NCBI RefSeq assembly: GCF_015245355.1
Contig: NZ_CP063311.1
Location: 577,296 to 623,078, forward strand
DNA length: 45,783 nt
Reading direction: 5' to 3'
Source of the DNA: Anabaenopsis elenkinii CCIBt3563
GTDB lineage: Bacteria > Cyanobacteriota > Cyanobacteriia > Cyanobacteriales > Nostocaceae
In this document: in pieces, positions 25,786-34,701 of the stretch
How the letters are laid out: each line of letters opens with the position of its first letter
Position numbering within the stretch: the stretch's first letter is position 1
Translations under genes and position numbers: made by a program
The notes under the pieces: model-generated
Databases searched by the model: none
The model's input: the letters and a program-made list of their open reading frames with translations, nothing else
Told to the model about the DNA's origin: nothing

Positions 25786-27189
25786 GTGATTGCTCAAGGT
25801 TTTAGTACTAAGCTCCCACTGCTGGTGACATTTTGCTTGTTGACTAGCTTGTTACCTGCCTCTGGCTCAGTTTTATGTCCAGCTATTGCTGTAAAATCCG
25901 ATCGTGTCAGTAGAGGTTATCCCAGAGATGGGAACAGTGGTATAAATGGCCGACCCGGGCGCAATGGTCGTGACGCTGGGAATCAAACTATTCTTGTCGA
26001 TAGTTCATCACTCAAGCTTAACCTGTGGGGAGAAAATGGAGAAGATGGGGAAGACGGTGGTGATGGCCATAGACCCTCTTGCGATCGCGACAATAGGAAT
26101 ACCAGGAATACTAGCCGTGATATTCACGCACCAAATGGCGGTAGAGGGGGGAACGGCGGTAGGGGCGGAAATGGCGGGAATGGTGGCTCACTGACTGTTT
26201 ATTACACAGATATTGCAGATTTGCGGTCAATTTTTGTTAATAGTACCCCTGGAGAAGGTGGAAGAGGTGGCCGGGGTGGTAGGGGTGCATTGGGTTGTAG
26301 ATGTCATAGACGCAGTTGGGAGATAGAAACCTGTACAGGAACCCGTGGTAAACCAGATTATAAATGCACCAAGAAGCGTTATCAGTGTTATGATGGCGGC
26401 ACTGGGAGTTATGGTATAAATGGTAGGAATGGAGATAGAGGCCGCCTAGGAACCTTGAGTATTATTAACAGCAAGGAACCCTTAGCAGTGGAGAATTACC
26501 AGCTACAACTCCCAATAGAACAGCTGACCACTCAGCAGTATCAACTTACCAAAAATAAGTGGAACCTGCGCCGGGGTGCTGCTTCTCTCCTGGCTCCTGG
26601 TTCTGTCATAGCTGATGAATATCGGGAATTTGAACAGCGTCTAGAAGTTGATTTTCAACTGATTTGGCCGGAGAAACAACCCATTTCTGGGTTTGATCGT
26701 CAACCTGTCATAGTGAGTTTAACTGATAGCAAACAGGTAAAAATTACCTTCCCTGATGATTTATGGGTTGAAGGTAGCTATAAAACTGACCCTGATCTGA
26801 CCACATTTACTGTTAACCATGCTATACCCCAAAGGGATGTCACCAGGTTAGCAGTGGCAGAATTTGCTGATGCTGGGGAAAACCTCAAATTAAAAATAGT
26901 AGATTTAGCGGCTCAGTCGGAAGTAATTGCCACTGAATTTCAGGTAAAATTCCGGGTAGGAGATAGGTTTGCTGACTTCCCTAATTACACAACTGAATAT
27001 GAGGGAAAGATTCCCAGTGAATTTGTCACCCGTGACCATAACCGTTTTATCTTAGCTTTGGGTAAGTTAAAGATTCCCAAGGATGTTCTACGCCCAGGAA
27101 CACAGGTTGATATTGAGGTAGTGGCTACTCGCTCTTTGGGGGAACGTTCCACAAAGCAGACAATTACTTGGCAAGGTTTGATCCGGTAA
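25786..27189 (+). CDS. Secreted glycine-rich (collagen-like) protein
   Basis: I place the start at GTG 25786, eight bases after a GGGAGG ribosome-binding site, rather than at the upstream in-frame ATG at 25669, because the resulting N-terminus is a clear signal peptide (LPLLVTFCLLTSLLPASG). The mature part begins with Gly-Asn/Gly-Arg-rich repeats, such as NGRPGRNGRDAGN and GGRGGNGGRGGNGGNGG. Several Cys residues lie in the next portion (about residues 170-220), and the last 270 residues are ordinary in composition. Loose Gly repeats suggest a surface or extracellular matrix protein, for example of the sheath. It is not a strict Gly-X-Y collagen. I recognise no catalytic domain. Confidence 0.75.
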   Translation: MIAQGFSTKLPLLVTFCLLTSLLPASGSVLCPAIAVKSDRVSRGYPRDGNSGINGRPGRNGRDAGNQTILVDSSSLKLNLWGENGEDGEDGGDGHRPSCDRDNRNTRNTSRDIHAPNGGRGGNGGRGGNGGNGGSLTVYYTDIADLRSIFVNSTPGEGGRGGRGGRGALGCRCHRRSWEIETCTGTRGKPDYKCTKKRYQCYDGGTGSYGINGRNGDRGRLGTLSIINSKEPLAVENYQLQLPIEQLTTQQYQLTKNKWNLRRGAASLLAPGSVIADEYREFEQRLEVDFQLIWPEKQPISGFDRQPVIVSLTDSKQVKITFPDDLWVEGSYKTDPDLTTFTVNHAIPQRDVTRLAVAEFADAGENLKLKIVDLAAQSEVIATEFQVKFRVGDRFADFPNYTTEYEGKIPSEFVTRDHNRFILALGKLKIPKDVLRPGTQVDIEVVATRSLGERSTKQTITWQGLIR

Positions 27190-27206
27190 CCCATTTAACT
27201 GAAAAT

Positions 27207-27906
27207 TTAAGGGGCTTTTTTCCCGTCTGAAACAATCTGCACCAGGAGACCGCTGGCTAAATCTAACAATTGATCCAGCAAAAAGCCAATAATACCAATG
27301 TACAATATTGCGTCAATTATATAATTGGTGTTACCAGCTTTATAAGCACTCCAAGCCAGAAATCCTAGTCCTTTTGGTCCTATGACCATTTCTGTGGCAA
27401 TAACTGTAAACCAAGCTACCCAAACTCCAACTTTTAAAGCATGAAATATATGAAAGATGGCCACTCGAAAGTTATTACCCTGTTTATGGAAATGTTGCAT
27501 ACCTATGGCGGTATTAATAATCATAGACCAAAGTGTGCTCAGGAAAACTATAACTATGGTTGCTGGTTCGGTATTATTTCCAAATACTATAAGGGCGATC
27601 GGTAGTAAGGCTAGAGGAGGGATACTATGTGGTATCTGGAATAACCGCTTACATACTTGATAAATGGGTGTATTTATACTTATCAAATATCCCACTACGC
27701 TACCTAAAATAGCGGAGGGAATGTAACCTACAAATAACTTTTGCAGGCTAGCTAAGACATCTAAAAATATGGGGGATTCCATGCCTCAGTGGTGATTTTG
27801 AACGTCTGGTAAATACTGTGGCGATAAGAAACAACAGCGCATAGAACAAGGGTAGTTAAGATATTAAACCCCGGTGATAAAGCCTTTTTCAGGCTGATGA
27901 AGTACA
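27207..27906 (-). pseudogene. NrtB/SsuC-type ABC permease, frameshifted
   Basis: The main frame (27207-27782, 191 residues) has the binding-protein-dependent permease pattern of the nitrate/sulfonate/taurine group: LWSMIINTAIGMQ, VAWFTVIATEMVIGPKGLGFL and AYKAGNTNYIIDAILYIGIIG. It is short of the usual 260-280 residues. The missing N-terminal segment is found upstream in another frame (VYFISLKKALSPGFNILTTL, then VLCAVVSY...TEAWNPP) and joins it at a run of five C residues near 27773-27777. The loop after INTAIGMQ is also shorter than usual. No ATPase or binding-protein genes accompany it. A frameshifted, shortened gene is the simplest reading; a sequencing error at the C run is an alternative. 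Confidence 0.65.
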
Positions 27907-28130
27907 CATCAATTGCCTATTCCCTGTTCCGGTGTTCCCTGTTCCCTGAAACTAAACAACTTTGTACCTCACGAGCATGGGAAATGCTATATTAAGTATA
28001 TTAGTAATTAAATGATGAGTTAAAAAACTAAATAAAATTTCCATAATTCACATTGGGGATGCCAATAATCCAAAGCTAATAAGAATAATATCAGTGACCT
28101 AGTGAATGGTCACTGATCAATAACAGCAAA

Positions 28131-28700
28131 TCATTTGTTTAAATTACGTTTCATTTGTTCTAACTCGTCTTCAGTTTCCCAACGGCGAAATTTTTCTTCT
28201 AAATCGTCGAATCCTGTGGTATAATTGCTAGTAGAATTCCACCACCCATCGGTTTTGAAGTGCTGCTGGCTTTGAGCGCGGGCTGTTTGGGCTTCCGTGG
28301 CTTTGGCTTGTACCTCCTGACGGCGGGCTTGAATTTTCCGCAGTAGTTCTTGAGATTGGGTGATGCGTTCTTTTAACCCCTGCATTTGTCCCCAGCGCTG
28401 GTTACCTTCCCGTAATAGGGCGGCTTCCCTTGCTTGTGCTGCTGCGGCTAAATCCGGTCTACCTGCATTTTGAGCTTTTTGTACCCGGATGTGCCAACGC
28501 TGAATTTCTTGGGCGGTGGATAGGATTTGATCTTGCGATCGCTTTTCTTGTAATTTTAAATCTGCAATCAGTTTTAAAGTATCTTCTTCTTGCTGTCGCA
28601 ACTGTTCTAACAGCGCTTCTAATTCCAGATGGGGATTATTACGCAAGAATTCTTCTAAACGGTCTTCTAGAAACCGACTCAAATCATCAAATAAGCCCAC
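28131..28700 (-). CDS. TIGR04376-family cyanobacterial protein
   Basis: The 189-residue protein is almost wholly helical and coiled coil: MGLFDDLSRFLEDRLEEFLR, then NNPHLELEALLEQLRQQEED and long heptad runs to about residue 140. A Trp/Gly-containing tail follows (DGWWNSTSNYTTGFDDLEEKFRRWE). The start and tail fit the TIGR04376 family of unknown function restricted to cyanobacteria. No signal peptide or membrane segment is seen. It lies 34 bp downstream of another small cyanobacterial gene on the same strand, so they may form one transcript. Confidence 0.8.
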   Translation of the reverse strand: MGLFDDLSRFLEDRLEEFLRNNPHLELEALLEQLRQQEEDTLKLIADLKLQEKRSQDQILSTAQEIQRWHIRVQKAQNAGRPDLAAAAQAREAALLREGNQRWGQMQGLKERITQSQELLRKIQARRQEVQAKATEAQTARAQSQQHFKTDGWWNSTSNYTTGFDDLEEKFRRWETEDELEQMKRNLNK

Positions 28701-28734
28701 GGGAAAAACTCCAGAAGTTGTGAATGTATTTATT

Positions 28735-29169
28735 CTATTCTAGATTTGGATGGATGATAAAGCCAGTAATCATACGGACTACATTAGTAAACTCTTGGGG
28801 ATTACCTTGTAAGTAAGCAGCATAACTTACAGGGTCATGCACTTCCACCATTTTCTTAGGTCTATCCAACTTAATCACCTTTTTTTCTGGGGTGAGTTCA
28901 CCGACTACAGAGAGTAAGGTTCTAGCCCTTTTCTCATCCGGTCCTTTGAGGACTTGTAGCACTAGTCTACCATCAACAATCTTGCTAGTAGATACGCCCT
29001 TGTTTTTGTAGTCCTTGAGGTGTTGACCATCAATACACAAAAAAGTATGCCCTCCAATGGTGACATTATTGTCATGAACAACAAAAGCCCAAGGTTCTGG
29101 CTGCTCTAAAGGTGTAAGGTCTGGGTTGATGGTTTCCTGGTCACTCTGACTAGTTGGGGTTGAATTCAT
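28735..29169 (-). CDS. Conserved cyanobacterial protein of unknown function
   Basis: The 144-residue protein has a polar N-terminus rich in Ser/Thr/Gln, then WAFVVHDNNVTIGGHTFLCI, a Lys/Arg-rich middle and a C-terminal hydrophobic stretch VVRMITGFIIHPNLE. I recognise no domain. Nothing in its position beyond the following TIGR04376 gene suggests a role. The length and codon pattern look like a genuine gene. Confidence 0.65.
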   Translation of the reverse strand: MNSTPTSQSDQETINPDLTPLEQPEPWAFVVHDNNVTIGGHTFLCIDGQHLKDYKNKGVSTSKIVDGRLVLQVLKGPDEKRARTLLSVVGELTPEKKVIKLDRPKKMVEVHDPVSYAAYLQGNPQEFTNVVRMITGFIIHPNLE

Positions 29170-29232
29170 ATATGTTTTTTATCCTCTTGGCTAGATTATA
29201 GTTGCTAATAATATGGACAAATATCCAAATCA

Positions 29233-30444
29233 TTAGTTCGGAAGTTTTACTTTCACTGGACAAACTACAATGCCCTCTATCCCATTTGCAAAAGCATTTG
29301 GGACTGCTTTTCTCATGATGTTATAGGATCCATTAACATCAGCGTTAATCATCCTGCCATCAGCAGATTTGTACAAACCTCGAATTATTCTCTTACCACT
29401 AAATGTGTGTTTAACACCTTCTTGATAAGTAGGGATATTATCTAAATCTAAAAAGCTAGCTTTAGAGGTGTAGCTTTCTTCTGTGACCAAAACTTTGATT
29501 CCTATTAACTCTGCTTTGTACGTCAACTTATTAATAAATAGTGAATGAGGAATTTGTACAAAGTTTTGGTTATTACGGCTACCTATATTGATTTCTTGCT
29601 TCCAGGTTTCGTTTTTGCCTATAACCAAAGTACCTACACCGAGCTCTAGGAGTTTATTAATAATAAACCTACTTGCTTTGTGCATGTAATCATCAACTTT
29701 GTGGTGGCGCTTAGTACAGAGTTTTTGTATCCGTTTGGTTGTACCAGTACCGATTATTGATTGCCAGTTAGCTTTTTGTTTGTTGAAGAATTGGTTCATA
29801 GCTTTTAGTGGACTGCCATTTATCAAGAGCGGGGCTATCCCGGCTTGATTAAAAGTTACAGTAGCTAAGTTACTAAGCCCTAAATCAATTGCTGCAATCT
29901 TATTAAGGTCAATTGATGCTGGCTCAACTTCTTTGTTGTAAACCACTTCAATCACGTAATGGTCAAGCTTAGGGACAATCCTCACCTGAGCTATATTTAC
30001 TGACTTAGTAAGCAACTCGATGTTTGTTTTGCTTGGTTTAATAACCCCTCGTTCTAATGCGGGTTTTGATAAGGCTTGTTTGGTGTAAATAACTATATTT
30101 CTCCCATTAGTTTTGTGTTTATATTTAGGTAATTTTGGTTTACCTAAAAATCTAGACGGGTTTTCAAACCAAGATTTCAAAGCTTCTTTAAATGACTTCC
30201 AGTTCCTATCTAAGACCATCAAGACCTGTTGACTAACTTTACTTGGTAAAGCTTTGTAATCTACAGATGATTGAAGTTGTTTTTGGATGTCGTAATAACT
30301 CAAGCTTTCATTGCTGTTAATAAAAGTTTGTCTAATAAGGTAGTTACCAACGTTGTACAGGTTTTTTGATAAGAAACATAGCTGATCAATCTCTTGATAA
30401 AACCTATGTCCTTGTTTAATAACGTGCTTTTCAACTAACTGCAT
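29233..30444 (-). CDS. tnpB: TnpB, RNA-guided nuclease of IS200/IS605 or IS607 type
   Basis: The 403-residue protein has an N-terminal helix-turn-helix-like part (EIDQLCFLSKNLYNVGNYLI). The RuvC nuclease triad follows: D187 in AAIDLGLSNL, E279 in VIGKNETWKQ and D369 in NADVNGSYNI. The C-terminal zinc-finger region normally has four Cys, but here it lacks them between VTEESYTSKASFLD and the last RuvC block, a known variant type. TnpB proteins cut DNA matching an omegaRNA guide. The minus-strand tnpA upstream is only 25 codons, so the element cannot move by itself, although tnpB looks intact and may still be expressed. Confidence 0.9.
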   Translation of the reverse strand: MQLVEKHVIKQGHRFYQEIDQLCFLSKNLYNVGNYLIRQTFINSNESLSYYDIQKQLQSSVDYKALPSKVSQQVLMVLDRNWKSFKEALKSWFENPSRFLGKPKLPKYKHKTNGRNIVIYTKQALSKPALERGVIKPSKTNIELLTKSVNIAQVRIVPKLDHYVIEVVYNKEVEPASIDLNKIAAIDLGLSNLATVTFNQAGIAPLLINGSPLKAMNQFFNKQKANWQSIIGTGTTKRIQKLCTKRHHKVDDYMHKASRFIINKLLELGVGTLVIGKNETWKQEINIGSRNNQNFVQIPHSLFINKLTYKAELIGIKVLVTEESYTSKASFLDLDNIPTYQEGVKHTFSGKRIIRGLYKSADGRMINADVNGSYNIMRKAVPNAFANGIEGIVVCPVKVKLPN

Positions 30445-30508
30445 TCATCATTCTCCATGCAGTCTTGTAACTGACGCCTATTGACTTTGCGTATTCCGAA
30501 AGCTTCAT
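30431..30508 (-). pseudogene. IS607-type tnpA remnant (25 codons)
   Basis: Upstream of tnpB, ATG at 30508 opens MKLSEYAKSIGVSYKTAWRM and five more residues. This is the MerR-like helix-turn-helix start of the IS607 serine recombinase TnpA. The frame then stops after MMNAVS, overlapping the first codons of tnpB by 14 bp. The catalytic domain is gone, as if an internal deletion fused the tnpA start to tnpB. This places the tnpB in the IS607 group. Confidence 0.75.
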
Positions 30509-30608
30509 TAGTTAAATTGTAAAATCGACCTATATCCATTATAGCATACATAAGTCAATAATTGGGCATACTTGACTACAAAATCAGCAAAGTTTTTCAA
30601 TACCCCAC

Positions 30609-30674
30609 AGATCCCGGACTTCTGGAACTAAATTATCCCAGATTATCTGTGATGATATGAGAAGTCGGGGATCT
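30609..30674. repeat. 66-bp palindromic element, copy 3
   Basis: Termini AGATCCCGGACTTCT and AGAAGTCGGGGATCT (one mismatch) as in the copies at 1197 and 16648. The interior is different again, although it shares TTATCTG-like words. Confidence 0.75.
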
Positions 30675-30769
30675 TACGCTCCCGGTGTGGCGAATATATC
30701 TGTTGTTAAACGCAAAGGGGCGCAAAGGTTGGCGCAAAGGTACGCAAAGGTTGATTTTCGATGGCTTTG

Positions 30770-30990
30770 AGAGGATGTTTGATAAGTCATGATTAGTGTA
30801 TCAACTATTGTTTCACCCCACCCTAACCCTCCCCTTGTAAGGGGAGGGGACTGGATTTTATTGTTTCGGAGTGTCCCCCATTCCCTGCTTCCTGCTTCCT
30901 GCTTCCTGCTTCCTGCTCCCTGCTCCCTGTTCCCTGTTCCCTGTTCCCTAATATAAAAATTACCTGTTTAATACTTTCCAAACATCCTCT
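30770..30990 (-). repeat. MITE family 1, copy C (221 bp) with expanded heptamers
   Basis: Inverted relative to copies A and B: AGAGGATGTTTGATAAGTCA at the left, heptamers at the right, ending CCAAACATCCTCT. About nine tandem heptamers (TTCCTGC then TCCCTGT) span 30883-30950. The heptamer count explains length differences among copies. Confidence 0.85.
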
Positions 30991-31018
30991 GAGAGGGTGG
31001 TTTCTAACCTTTGTCTCC

Positions 31019-34000
31019 CTAGCTATCAGACATCTGATTAACTATATTCATGGTTTCCACACTTACCCTACACACGCGCATTAATAAATCTATTACCTGT
31101 TCTTTGTAGTCTGCAAACCGGTAAGTATTAAACTTTTCCGCAATAGTCGGGTCTTTGGGTTTCTTCTCTTTATATTGATCTAAAATCCATTCCAAGGCGC
31201 AACGATTGCCTAGCATATATTGCCATGCTATAGTAGGTATACCTTGTAATGTAGTCACATCATCTAAGATAATACTTCCCTTGGTTTTATCAGCCTTTAA
31301 CTTCGCCTTGGGTGTGGTTTGGTTACCCTTTAAAGGAATATCAACCCGACTGAGTTTGTAGGGTGTGACAGTTTCATAGTTGATATGTAAATCCATGAGT
31401 TGTTTACCCCAGTCCACCCATTGGGGAAAGTTATCATATAAAGGTAACCGGGGAAAGTCCCGTTGTAGGTTGATTTCGTATTTTTGGCGGTACTCTGGGT
31501 TATGTAGCACCCCATAGGTGTAGTGGAAGATATCTATTTTAGTAATTGTTGTGTCTTGGTAATGGGTGTGAATTTGTTCTAGTCCCCAGTCGGTGATGTT
31601 ATCTGTGCGGTTTCCTTCTTGGTTGTATATATATAGAGGGAGACATTGAGAATCACCTGTTAGGTGTAAATCAATTATTAAATTAGAACTAAGACAGTGA
31701 AAATATTTACTTGAACCAATAGCTGAAAAAGCAATATATTTATTGTCTAAGTTATTACTATTATGAATACTAAACCATTGATAAGTCATTCCATTAAAAT
31801 GTTTATCAAAATAGAAATACCGTTGATTATATGGACGGTATAAACCTTTAACAATTTCTTGAGCATCAAAAGTTTTATTAATTTTGTTGTCTAAATATTT
31901 AGTTAATTCCCTATCCCATTTAATTTCATTTCTATCGGGATATTTAGGGTCTTTACGTGTCGCTTGATAAATACTGACTAAAAACTTGACTTTTTGGGAT
32001 AACGCCTTTTCAGATAAATCATAAACCCACTCATCTCGTTGTGTTTTCAAACCTGAAGAAAACAACTTGAATACAGCTTCTTCTCCTTTACCTGCTTTCA
32101 CACCCTTATCAACCATAGGTAAAAGACTATCAAAATCATTATCAGTTTGATTTATCCAGTTACCGTTACTATCTGGTTTAAAATGATTAAAACCTAAATC
32201 TTTAAACTTCTGAGAACTAAAATATTTTTTCTTATCCTCTGCATTTGTATAATCTTCAATCGCATCATAGTAAACCTTAAACCCTTGAGCGTGTTCATTC
32301 CTGATTAAAAAATAAACAGCTATACCTACCCTAATTTCATCACTAAAAACATTACCGCCCTCTTTACGTCTTCTTTCTCCACTGGTGCGCGCATTACCTT
32401 TAGTGTCAATTACATAAATCTCATTAAATTCTTTCGCGACAACTTTTCTAAACCCGTCATAAGCAATAGAATCAATAAAAGAACTATTAGAAACAAAAGC
32501 AATAATCCCATTATTACCCAACCTATCAGAAGCCCATCTAATAAACCGGGTATACATATCATAGAGGACAATATTATTTTGAGCTTGACTATATTTAACG
32601 TAACTGCCCTTAATTAACCTATCTATGGCCTCATAACGCCGATTAGCATTATCATCATTAAAATTCTCCTGTTTAGCATTATAAGGAGGATTGCCAATAA
32701 TCACCGAAATAGTTCTATCATTCTGTCTTTTAATCCTCGCTGTATTCTCCACACTCATCGCAAATAGATCCATCTGCTTACCCACAAACAGGGTATTATC
32801 TAAAGTATCCACAAAACAGATATTCTCAAACTCCTCATACACCCCCATCTTCTGCTTATAGGTGTACTCAATATTCAAATTCGCAATATAATAAGGTAAA
32901 ATCGCCACCTCATTACAGTGGATCTCATGCTTATACTTGTACTCTAAGCAATGAGCAGGTAAATAATCAATCAACTCAGTTACAAAGGTTCCCGTACCCG
33001 TCGCGGGGTCTAAAATCTCTACATCCCTATCAGCTAACAACTTTCCAAAATGTTTATGTACTAAAAAGTCGGTGCTTTCAATCATAAACCGGACAATCTC
33101 GTTAGGAGTATAGACGATTCCTAACCTGTCCGCTGCTTTGGGGTTATAAGCTTTATAAAAGTTCTCATACAAAGATTTCAGAAATCTTTGTTTTTCTTGA
33201 TGATTAGCAATATTAGCCGCAGTGCGCCGAATGACTGCATAATACCTTTCAATACTCCCTAAAGCATTACGCTTCACACTTCCAGTAAAGAAGGTAGCAA
33301 TTACCCCTTGTAACTCCCGTGCGACATTGTTTTCTGTGTGAAACTGAGATTCGTTAAAAATATTGAGAAAAATATCCTCTGTGAGGATGTGCTGAATCAT
33401 CATTTCCCGAATATCAATTAAACTGATTTCCGGGTTAATGGACTCCTGACAGATTGACCAAAACTTATTCCTTGCTGTTTGAAAATTACTGTTAGTTTCC
33501 CCTTGACTATCAATCAAATCTCTGAGATAATCTAAGATAGTGGGTAAATCTTGCCTAAAACTATCTATAGCTGACCGAAAATCTCTAACTTCCGGTCTGA
33601 CATAATTAATAAAGTTGGTAATGAGTGCATCTAGAGCTTCAGCATCTTTCATCGATACCCGCTGGGTTTCTGTGGCGTTTTGAATTAAAACCGCAGTTTG
33701 GGAATCTTCAAAGAGAATATTACTACTAGGATAACCTTTATTTAACTTTTTGTCTATTTCTTCATCTAAGTTATCATATTGGTCTTTACTTTCCCAGTAA
33801 CCCCAATCTAAACGCAAGGCATCTTTAACGGTGCCATCGGGATAAACTAGTTTACCATTAGGTAATTTAAAATCCAATTCGGGAATTAGTAGAAAGTCCC
33901 TGGGTTTGCAATATTCATTCAAGAGGTTTTGAAAAGCCACGCGAATAGAAGTTTCTTTACGGGAACCGCCAAACTGGATAATTTTGGCTACTTCTGCTTG

Positions 34001-34027
34001 GTACTGACTAATCAAAAGTCTGGACAT
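31019..34027 (-). CDS. Type ISP-like restriction/modification DNA methylase
   Basis: The 1002-residue protein carries a probable PD-(D/E)xK nuclease region at residues 60-81 (YPDGTVKDALRLDWGYWESK, with D64 or D74, E79 and K81). An adenine-N6 methyltransferase domain follows: SAM motif DPATGTGTF at about 340 and catalytic NPPY at 446-449. A long C-terminal part (RDFPRLPLYDNFPQWVDWG, DYKEQVIDLLMRVC) fits the target-recognition region of type ISP enzymes. The helicase domain of full type ISP proteins is absent, so this could be a type IIG-like nuclease-methylase. It stands alone on its strand. It would modify, and possibly cut, foreign DNA. The catalytic motifs are intact. Confidence 0.85.
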   Translation of the reverse strand: MSRLLISQYQAEVAKIIQFGGSRKETSIRVAFQNLLNEYCKPRDFLLIPELDFKLPNGKLVYPDGTVKDALRLDWGYWESKDQYDNLDEEIDKKLNKGYPSSNILFEDSQTAVLIQNATETQRVSMKDAEALDALITNFINYVRPEVRDFRSAIDSFRQDLPTILDYLRDLIDSQGETNSNFQTARNKFWSICQESINPEISLIDIREMMIQHILTEDIFLNIFNESQFHTENNVARELQGVIATFFTGSVKRNALGSIERYYAVIRRTAANIANHQEKQRFLKSLYENFYKAYNPKAADRLGIVYTPNEIVRFMIESTDFLVHKHFGKLLADRDVEILDPATGTGTFVTELIDYLPAHCLEYKYKHEIHCNEVAILPYYIANLNIEYTYKQKMGVYEEFENICFVDTLDNTLFVGKQMDLFAMSVENTARIKRQNDRTISVIIGNPPYNAKQENFNDDNANRRYEAIDRLIKGSYVKYSQAQNNIVLYDMYTRFIRWASDRLGNNGIIAFVSNSSFIDSIAYDGFRKVVAKEFNEIYVIDTKGNARTSGERRRKEGGNVFSDEIRVGIAVYFLIRNEHAQGFKVYYDAIEDYTNAEDKKKYFSSQKFKDLGFNHFKPDSNGNWINQTDNDFDSLLPMVDKGVKAGKGEEAVFKLFSSGLKTQRDEWVYDLSEKALSQKVKFLVSIYQATRKDPKYPDRNEIKWDRELTKYLDNKINKTFDAQEIVKGLYRPYNQRYFYFDKHFNGMTYQWFSIHNSNNLDNKYIAFSAIGSSKYFHCLSSNLIIDLHLTGDSQCLPLYIYNQEGNRTDNITDWGLEQIHTHYQDTTITKIDIFHYTYGVLHNPEYRQKYEINLQRDFPRLPLYDNFPQWVDWGKQLMDLHINYETVTPYKLSRVDIPLKGNQTTPKAKLKADKTKGSIILDDVTTLQGIPTIAWQYMLGNRCALEWILDQYKEKKPKDPTIAEKFNTYRFADYKEQVIDLLMRVCRVSVETMNIVNQMSDS

Positions 34028-34272
34028 GGGGAAAATCAGGGATATACAAGGGCAGAAATTTAAATATAGGCGATCGCTGTTAGTAATTTAGCAGACAGTT
34101 TATTAAAATTTATACAAGTGTAAATAACTTTAAGTTAGAATAGCTGTAAGTTTGTCATCTACCCTAGGGTAGAGATAAAACCGCCTCATAAGTATCGAGA
34201 TAGAAGGGCGATCGCCCTACGTAGGTGTTTTTATCAGGTTTGACCCCACCCCCAACCCCTCCCCTTACAAAG

Positions 34273-34484
34273 CTATTCATTACTCACATCTTTCTTAACA
34301 ATCTTGAAACATTTATGTGGCAACGGTTTCAACGCTTGAAAATTTCCGTACTCTTGACAAAATGTACCTTATTATTCTTGATAAAACCCTTATTTTATTG
34401 AGAATCATCAACGGAGGATTAAGGTTTGGGGGTTTGCGAGCGATCGCTCTCACGAATGTTAAGAAAGATCCGGGTAATGGATAG
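34273..34484 (+). mobile_element. 212-bp MITE with 10-bp target duplication
   Basis: CCTTACAAAG occurs directly on both sides (34263-34272 and 34485-34494). The inner ends CTATTCATTACTCACATCTT and CTATCCATTACCCGGATCTT are imperfect inverted repeats extending about 28 bp to TTCTTAACA. A paralogous repeat at about 35430-35490 has the same flanks without the element (CCCCTTGTAAAGGGAGGGG), giving an empty site. There is no coding capacity. A 10-bp duplication suits an IS4-like transposase, but the parent is not known. Confidence 0.85.
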
Positions 34485-34537
34485 CCTTACAAAGGGAGGG
34501 GGTATAGAGAATGGCGATCGCCTTGCAGGAGCGCTTC

Positions 34538-34645
34538 GCATTTTTTCAAGATAATCAAATATCAGATTTATCTGACTTGAGCTATTAGACGGGGGTTTAT
34601 AACCCCCGGTTCCTGTGTAGCATCAAAGGGAACTTTTCAACCCTT
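34538..34645 (+). repeat. GGGGGTTT-hairpin repeat family, copy 2
   Basis: Contains ATCAGATTTATCTGA, then ACGGGGGTTTATAACCCCCG, and the AGCATCAAAGG tail of copy 1. Together with the GTTTGACCCCACCC stretch upstream it repeats at 35430-35580. Confidence 0.75.
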
Positions 34646-34701
34646 CTAAGTGGCATTCTGGTTAAGGTATTATAATGTTGCTATGCCCTCTTGAATCAAC
34701 C

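Larger units (their letters stand above)
34028..34701. other. Repeat spacer with nested MITE
   Basis: The spacer contains a direct repeat region shared with 35430-35580 (from about 34238), the 212-bp MITE inserted in it, and a GGGGGTTT hairpin repeat. I see no gene. The start of the downstream gene is at 34702. Confidence 0.55.

Noticed and set aside
30883..30950. Tandem TTCCTGC/TCCCTGT units as a CRISPR array
   Set aside because: The units are 7 bp without spacers: a simple-sequence heptamer repeat inside a MITE.
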